From: Aeromicrobium tamlense | GTDB lineage: Bacteria > Actinomycetota > Actinomycetes > Propionibacteriales > Nocardioidaceae | DNA length: 64,000 bases | Assembly (NCBI RefSeq): GCF_013408555.1 | Contig: NZ_JACBZN010000001.1 | Span: 1,488,001-1,552,000, forward strand | Reading direction: 5' to 3' | In this document: in pieces, positions 59,462-64,000 of the stretch | Layout of the letters: the number at the start of each line of letters is the position of its first letter | Position numbering within the stretch: position 1 is the stretch's first letter | Notes under the pieces: generated by a model | What the model was told of the DNA's origin: nothing | The model's database searches: none | The model's input: only the letters and a program-made list of their open reading frames with translations | Translations under genes and position numbers: made by a program

Positions 59462-59926
59462 GTGTCCGACGAACGCGATGAGCCCGATGAACTCACCTAT
59501 CTGCTGGACGGCGTCTTCCGTCTCGAACGGGCCGTCACGCGCATCGGCAACCTGCGATTGACCCCGTGGCACTTATCGCTCTCTAGCTACGCCGCAATGC
59601 GGATCATCGAGACAAAGCCCCGCCTGTCACTTGCCCAGCTCTCGCGCCGGTGCTTCGTGCGGCCTCAAACGATGACGCGGATCGTGTCGACCCTGCGAGA
59701 CCGCGGGTACGTCGAACGCACGGCAAATCCCGAGAGCGAGCGCGCGATGTCGCTGACGCTCACGAGGGAGGGAATCAGTGTGCTCCGCGAGATGGACGCC
59801 GAGGTGCTCCAGATCAACGACAGCTTCGCGCGCGCCCTTGACGGCGATGAGCGCGCCGAGCTGGTGCGCATGCTCCGTACCACGGCGATCCTCGTCGAAG
59901 AGGAGCTTCGCGAGCTGGAGCGCTAG
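59462..59926 (+). CDS. MarR-family transcriptional regulator
   Basis: The 154-residue winged-helix protein has the MarR core (WHLSLSSYAAMRIIE, recognition helix FVRPQTMTRIVSTLRDRG, wing RTANPESERAMSLTLT) flanked by dimerisation helices. GTG at 59462 is chosen because it follows a TATGCT -10 box; longer frames run into the operator. It probably binds the AGCATGCT palindromes at the livK-operon and lyase/racemase promoters and responds to a pathway intermediate, perhaps a CoA thioester or acid. Confidence 0.9.
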   Translation: MSDERDEPDELTYLLDGVFRLERAVTRIGNLRLTPWHLSLSSYAAMRIIETKPRLSLAQLSRRCFVRPQTMTRIVSTLRDRGYVERTANPESERAMSLTLTREGISVLREMDAEVLQINDSFARALDGDERAELVRMLRTTAILVEEELRELER

Positions 59927-60777
59927 ATTTGTACCGCGGCACGCGGCACCGGCACACCCGGTCCAAGTCCGCGCGCCCGGAGCACTCGACCGTCTCCCCC
60001 GTGGCCGTCGACCGAAGTGACGACGAGGTCCTGCAGGTGGTCGCCGGAGAAGCAGAGTGAGGTGACCGTCCGCTCCACCTCGAGGTGACCTCGCTCGGTA
60101 CCGTCCGGCGCGAGCACGAGTATGGCTCCCGCGTGCAGGGTGGCTACCCACACGCTGCCGTCAGCGGCGACCGCGAGACCGTCGCCCGTGCCGCGCTTGA
60201 TGTCGGCAAAAGGTCGGGCCGGGCCGATTGCTCCGCCCTCGCTGATCTCGTGGACCACAATATGATTCCGCACCGAGTCGACGTGGTAAAGGGTTCGCCC
60301 GTCCGGGCTGACACCGATACCGTTCGGAAGCAGGATATCGTCGTTCACAACCGTGACCGATCCGTCGAGTTCAAGACACAAGAGCTGGCCGGGTGGAGGA
60401 TCCGCTGGCACAACGGGTCCCTCCGGACGGTAGCCCAGAGCACCGACCAGCACGCGCCCGAGATGGTCGACGACCATGTCGCCGAAGGCGATACGGCGCT
60501 CGTCTTGCTCGATCAGCACGACAGTCGGCGAGTCGTCCGGTGCGGCGCGCCTCGCCGCCAAGTTGCGCCCAGATACGAGTATCCAACCGTCGCGGTGAAT
60601 GGCCGTCCCACTGATCCCGCGCCGGTGTCGCACGACGACACTGGGAGCGTCGCCATCGACGCGCCACACCCCGCCGGCTGTCTCGTCAGCCACGAGCACG
60701 CCCGCCGCGGCGTCGAACAGCGGCGCCTCGACAAATCCCATCCCTTTGGCCAAGACCTCGAACCGCTCTACCTTCAT
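59923..60777 (-). CDS. SMP-30/gluconolactonase-like protein
   Basis: The 284-residue six-bladed propeller has the SMP-30 metal ligands in GFVEAPLFD (glutamate), LLPNGIGVSPDG (asparagine) and GTGDGLAVAADGSVWVA (aspartate). The family hydrolyses lactones. The substrate is probably a lactone intermediate of this catabolic cluster. ATG at 60777 overlaps the upstream lyase-like gene (ATGA), and its tail overlaps that of marR by four bases. Confidence 0.9.
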   Translation of the reverse strand: MKVERFEVLAKGMGFVEAPLFDAAAGVLVADETAGGVWRVDGDAPSVVVRHRRGISGTAIHRDGWILVSGRNLAARRAAPDDSPTVVLIEQDERRIAFGDMVVDHLGRVLVGALGYRPEGPVVPADPPPGQLLCLELDGSVTVVNDDILLPNGIGVSPDGRTLYHVDSVRNHIVVHEISEGGAIGPARPFADIKRGTGDGLAVAADGSVWVATLHAGAILVLAPDGTERGHLEVERTVTSLCFSGDHLQDLVVTSVDGHGGDGRVLRARGLGPGVPVPRAAVQI

Positions 60778-61769
60778 GACCGCGGCCTCGCCGTCGTGAG
60801 TCCCGGGAAGCCGGCGAGCATCGATTCCCACGTCAGCGCGGCAAGTTCGTGCTCCGCGCCACCGCGGCTGACATGGTCGAGAGAGGCTCGTCCCGTGGCG
60901 TCCGCGACGGCTACCGTCACCGCGGCGTATGCACTGGGCGAGACACCTGACTCGACCCGCAGCCGAGACATGAACGCCAGGAGGTCCTCCGTCGGCAGGT
61001 TTCCAAGGACGTCCGGGTGGCCAGGGAACCATGCGTCCCCGCCCAGCCCGCCGGCGGCAGACTCGAACCAGGACGCGCCGGCCAGGAGCCCTGCGAACAC
61101 ATTCGCCATGACGAACCCGTTGCGGACATGCAGGTGCAGCCCGACGTCAACCGAGGGATGCCGACGCTTGACCCGCCGTGTCGCCTCGTACACCTGCAGC
61201 GGGTCAGCCATGCCGAGCGAGTCCGCGAGGTACAGGCTCTGGGCCCCAGCCGCAACCACCCCGTCCACAAGGCCATCGATGGTCGAGGGCAGGACGCGGC
61301 CGCCGGGCACGGAGAAGAACGCCGCAGCCACGCCGGCCGTTACCTTGGCGCCACTACGAGAGAGGTCGACTGCGGCGGCAAGCTCGTTCAATAGCTCGTC
61401 AGTCCCACGACCCTGGTTACCGCGATTGGCCTCGTCGCTGGTGGAGACCAAGAAGACCAGCTCATCCACCCCTGCATCGACCGCACGCTGCGCGCCTCGA
61501 AGGTTGGGCACGAGGCCCCGATATGTCACAGATGGATCGCGCGGCAGAGCGGCGAGCAGCCTCTCGGCGTCGGCGAACTGGGGCAGCACGCGGGGGTGAG
61601 CGAATGACGTGACCTCGATCCGCCGCACGCCGGCTTCCAGCATCAACTCCACGACGCGCAGTTTGTCGCGCAGAGGCATGACCTCAGGCACAGTTTGTAG
61701 CCCGTCACGCAGGACCACCTCGACAACCTCCACCGTCGCGGGCAAAGGCAGCGGAAAGACGTCCACCAT
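60774..61769 (-). CDS. HMG-CoA lyase-like TIM-barrel protein (second)
   Basis: The 331-residue HMGL-like protein keeps the metal site: RDGLQ near the N-terminus and HLHVRNG with the HxH pair. The catalytic cysteine position of GLGGCP is aspartate (GLGGDA), so the reaction may differ from HMG-CoA cleavage. It is only distantly related to the copy at 52054. ATG at 61769 has AAGGTGA six bases upstream and is preferred to TTG at 61775. It is divergent from the racemase-like gene across an operator region. Confidence 0.87.
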   Translation of the reverse strand: MVDVFPLPLPATVEVVEVVLRDGLQTVPEVMPLRDKLRVVELMLEAGVRRIEVTSFAHPRVLPQFADAERLLAALPRDPSVTYRGLVPNLRGAQRAVDAGVDELVFLVSTSDEANRGNQGRGTDELLNELAAAVDLSRSGAKVTAGVAAAFFSVPGGRVLPSTIDGLVDGVVAAGAQSLYLADSLGMADPLQVYEATRRVKRRHPSVDVGLHLHVRNGFVMANVFAGLLAGASWFESAAGGLGGDAWFPGHPDVLGNLPTEDLLAFMSRLRVESGVSPSAYAAVTVAVADATGRASLDHVSRGGAEHELAALTWESMLAGFPGLTTARPRS

Positions 61770-61796
61770 TGGCAATCACCTTCTCTGGTGCGGTAA

Positions 61797-61816
61797 ATTA
61801 TAAGCATGCTTACACT
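61797..61816. promoter_or_regulatory. Divergent promoter region with TAAGCATGCTTA operator
   Basis: A perfect 12-bp palindrome TAAGCATGCTTA (61801-61812) contains the same AGCATGCT core as the two sites at 59373 and 59392. It overlaps a perfect minus-strand -10 box TATAAT (61802-61797) for the lyase-SMP30 pair and a plus-strand TACACT (61811-61816) for the racemase-like gene. It is a likely shared MarR operator. Confidence 0.6.
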
Positions 61817-61838
61817 ACGACCCTCGGAGGCCTGACTC

Positions 61839-62909
61839 ATGGGGATCCTGGATGGAATCCGCGTCGTCGAACTCGGCGGGCTGGGGCCGTCGGCCTGGGC
61901 TTGCACATTCCTGGCCGACATGGGCGCGGACGTCGTGCGCATCGACCGCCCCGGCCGCTCGGATATCGACTTCACCGACACATGGATGCGCGGACGCTCC
62001 CACGTGCGGCTCGACTTGAAGACCAGCTCTGGACACGCCGCGGCATCTAGCCTCGTAAACGCCGCCGATGTCGTTGTCGAGTCTTTCCGCCCCGGCGTTG
62101 CCGAGCGGCTGGGGCTTGGTCCGGAGTTCTGCACGCGCCGGGACCCCCGGCTCGTCTACGCCCAGATGACGGGGTGGGGACAGGAGGGACCGTACGCACA
62201 CCTCGCTGGACACGACCTCAACTACCTGTCGATTGCCGGCGCGCTCGACACCCTTGGCCCGCGAGGTGGAAAGCCACTACCGACCTTGTACTACGTTGGC
62301 GATTGGGCCTCTGGAACGATGCTGCTCATCACTGGGATCATCGGAGCGCTCTACGAGCGCGAGCGGTCGGGCCGGGGCCAGGTCGTCGACGCGGCCATCG
62401 TTGACGGCGCGAGCCTCATGCTGATGCAGGTCATGGACCTGCGGGCCAAGACCGGATGGACCGACGCCCGCGGCGTGAACGAACTCGATGGCGGCGCTTG
62501 GTACTACGACACCTACGAGACCGCCGACGGGCGCCACATGGCACTGGGTGCATTCGAGCCCATCTTCCGCCAGGCCGCCCTCCGCACTCTCGGACTGGCG
62601 TGCGACGAAGCGCGAGTCGTCGACCGAACGCAATGGGAGCTGATCCGTGCCGAGGTGACCGCCGCGTTTCTTACGCGAACGCAGGCCTCGTGGATCGAGA
62701 TCTTTGCCCAGGTCGACGCCTGCGTGACGCCCGTCAGATCCCTCGCCGAAGCCGCCGCAGAGCCCCACCTCCGAGCGCGGCGAACCTATGCCTCACACGA
62801 CGGTAGCGTCCAGGCGATGCCCGCCCCACGGTTCAGTCGCACCCCGAGCACACCCGGGGCGTCCGCCCCCGCCTTCGATGCCGCCCACTGGGGCATCGAG
62901 CTTCCCTGA
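61839..62909 (+). CDS. Alpha-methylacyl-CoA racemase-like CoA-transferase family III protein
   Basis: The 356-residue protein belongs to the CaiB/BaiF fold. It retains the racemase catalytic set known from mycobacterial Mcr: histidine in AGHDLNYLSIAGAL, aspartate in VGDWASG and glutamate in LGAFEPIF. This favours epimerisation of 2-methylacyl-CoA esters over CoA transfer. GGAGG lies eight bases before ATG 61839. Its presence suggests that the imported acid is methyl-branched or becomes so. Confidence 0.88.
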   Translation: MGILDGIRVVELGGLGPSAWACTFLADMGADVVRIDRPGRSDIDFTDTWMRGRSHVRLDLKTSSGHAAASSLVNAADVVVESFRPGVAERLGLGPEFCTRRDPRLVYAQMTGWGQEGPYAHLAGHDLNYLSIAGALDTLGPRGGKPLPTLYYVGDWASGTMLLITGIIGALYERERSGRGQVVDAAIVDGASLMLMQVMDLRAKTGWTDARGVNELDGGAWYYDTYETADGRHMALGAFEPIFRQAALRTLGLACDEARVVDRTQWELIRAEVTAAFLTRTQASWIEIFAQVDACVTPVRSLAEAAAEPHLRARRTYASHDGSVQAMPAPRFSRTPSTPGASAPAFDAAHWGIELP

Positions 62910-62933
62910 CGCCCTCACCCGTCGGGGCGTCAG
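62906..62933. terminator. Bidirectional terminator between convergent genes
   Basis: CTGACGCCC (62906-62914) pairs with GGGCGTCAG (62925-62933) in a nine-base-pair stem with a ten-base loop. The stem includes the stop codons of both the racemase-like gene and the convergent LLM gene, so it is placed to end both transcripts. There is no T-run. Confidence 0.5.
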
Positions 62934-63955
62934 AGGGCCTTCTTCACCTTCAGCAGGAAGTTCTCGAGCTTCGGGTCCCAGGCCGCCTCAGCACCGGTGG
63001 TCACCAGGAAGGCATCGACACCGAGTTCTCGGTAGCTGGCAAGGGAGTCAAGGACTCGGTCATACGAGCCAACGAGCGCCTGAGAGTTCGCAAAGCCGCC
63101 GAGCAACTTGGTGAGGCCCGTCCAGAAGCAGTCATCGTGCAACTCCTCATCCGTCAATGCGAGTGCCCGCTGCCGACCCACAGAGTTGTCGCCCTTCGAC
63201 GACCGGAGGAACTTGTTCGTGCCCTGCGCCTCCAAGATCTGGCGCTCCACATCACGCGCCTCGGCCCACGCCTCGTCATCCGTGTCACCGACGAACAGAC
63301 GCAAGCTCAACGAGAACTTGATGTCACGGCCATATGCGCCTGCAGCCGCCCGTACGCGGTCGATACGCTCCTTCGTCCCCGACAGCGGTTCGCCCCAGAG
63401 CATGTATAGATCGGCGTGCCGAGCTCCGAAGTCGACCGCCTCGTCACTCTCGCCACCCATGAAGATCGGGACCTGCCCTTGGACCGGACGCATCTGCAGG
63501 TCCACCGCGTCAACATCGTAGAACTCGCCGTGATGGTCGAACGGCCCCTCGTGCGTCCAGGCGCTCCGGACGACGTCGAGGTACTCGATGGCGCGTCGGT
63601 AGCGGTCAACCTTGGGAAGGTCGTCGCCTTCGCGGAGCAGGTCCTTGTCCGAGCCGCCGACGACGACGTTCAGGGCGAGCCTTCCTTCCCCTAGGACGTC
63701 GAGCGTCGCGAAGTACCGAGCCGCCGCCGTCGGCGACATGACGCCGGGGCGGTGCGCCAAGATCGGGGAGACTTTGTGCGACTGCGCCAGCAGATACGGG
63801 ACCGTGGCATGGTTATGGGGCCAAATCGATGAGTAGCCGACGAGGACACGATCGATGGCCTTCGACTCGTCCATAGCTCTCACCTGCTCGATCAGGGCTG
63901 CCGGTGAGGTGTCCGTGCCGGAGATCGGCTGGATGCCAGTAAAGAGCTCGACCAT
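62930..63955 (-). CDS. LLM-class flavin-dependent monooxygenase (SsuD-like)
   Basis: The 341-residue luciferase-like TIM barrel resembles alkanesulfonate monooxygenases: AARYFATLDVLGEGRLALNVVVGG and the FYDVDAVDLQMRPVQGQVPIFMGG segment are characteristic. It would use FMNH2 and oxygen and needs a separate reductase, which is not in the window. Desulfonation is possible, but family members oxidise many substrates. ATG at 63955 has AGGAGA four to five bases upstream. It is not preceded by an AGCATGCT site within the window. Confidence 0.88.
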   Translation of the reverse strand: MVELFTGIQPISGTDTSPAALIEQVRAMDESKAIDRVLVGYSSIWPHNHATVPYLLAQSHKVSPILAHRPGVMSPTAAARYFATLDVLGEGRLALNVVVGGSDKDLLREGDDLPKVDRYRRAIEYLDVVRSAWTHEGPFDHHGEFYDVDAVDLQMRPVQGQVPIFMGGESDEAVDFGARHADLYMLWGEPLSGTKERIDRVRAAAGAYGRDIKFSLSLRLFVGDTDDEAWAEARDVERQILEAQGTNKFLRSSKGDNSVGRQRALALTDEELHDDCFWTGLTKLLGGFANSQALVGSYDRVLDSLASYRELGVDAFLVTTGAEAAWDPKLENFLLKVKKAL

Positions 63956-64000
63956 GATTTCTCCTAGTTTCAGTTGTTCGCGACCGTGGCGAGGTCCGCC

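Noticed and set aside
61839-62909. Plain CoA-transferase (CaiB/Frc-type) function
   Set aside because: The family III transferase aspartate context is less convincing than the racemase histidine, aspartate and glutamate set seen in GHDLNY, GDWASG and GAFEP.

Overview
The window is a 64 kb piece of a high-GC actinobacterial chromosome. GC-rich third codon positions, GTG and TTG starts, a DUF222/HNH protein, a GlgE-type trehalose/alpha-glucan locus and TANNNT-type -10 boxes all fit Actinobacteria. A Nocardioides/Aeromicrobium-like member of Propionibacteriales is my best guess, but no rRNA or marker gene confirms it.

Region 1 (1-12 kb) is ordinary chromosome. It holds a lipobox-less membrane-anchored hypothetical, a DUF222/HNH endonuclease, an amidase, an alpha/beta hydrolase, a DUF7144-like membrane protein, an SNF2 helicase with a TTG start, several hypotheticals (one a probable frameshifted small membrane protein), and a compact arsenic module (arsM-acr3-arsC, divergent from arsR).

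Region 2 (12-27.3 kb) is an almost gapless minus-strand cluster: malQ-glgX-treY-treZ, then glgE-treS-pep2-glgB. It encodes both arms of a trehalose/alpha-glucan cycle. TreS, Pep2, GlgE and GlgB build branched glucan from trehalose through maltose 1-phosphate. GlgX, MalQ, TreY and TreZ trim glucan and return trehalose. A 14-bp perfect palindrome lies on a candidate internal promoter between the two halves.

Region 3 (27.4-50.3 kb) is accessory in character. It has two BDS1/SdsA1-like alkylsulfatases plus a detached copy of a third C-terminus, a 2227-residue DUF11/DUF5979 surface protein translationally coupled to a sortase, YihY/BrkB, PLDc_N/SHOCT and AI-2E-type membrane proteins, two SulP anion transporters, a MalT-like LuxR regulator and a GAP-family exporter. 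Two paralogous, about 152-nt, probably structured RNA loci flank this block in the same orientation. Each has conserved ends, a diverged middle, a TAYGCT -10 box and its own intrinsic terminator, and each ends in a tRNA T-arm-like sequence. They are the most unusual signal here.

Region 4 (50.6-64 kb) is a catabolic cluster of unknown substrate. A Liv-type ABC transporter (with LivM fused to LivG), an acyl-CoA ligase, two HMG-CoA-lyase-fold proteins, an Ldh_2-fold protein, a YciI-like protein, an SMP-30 lactonase, an alpha-methylacyl-CoA racemase-like protein and an LLM flavin monooxygenase surround a MarR regulator. AGCATGCT palindromes overlap the transporter promoter and the lyase/racemase divergent promoter, which suggests one MarR regulon. 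Several enzymes of this cluster lack expected catalytic residues.
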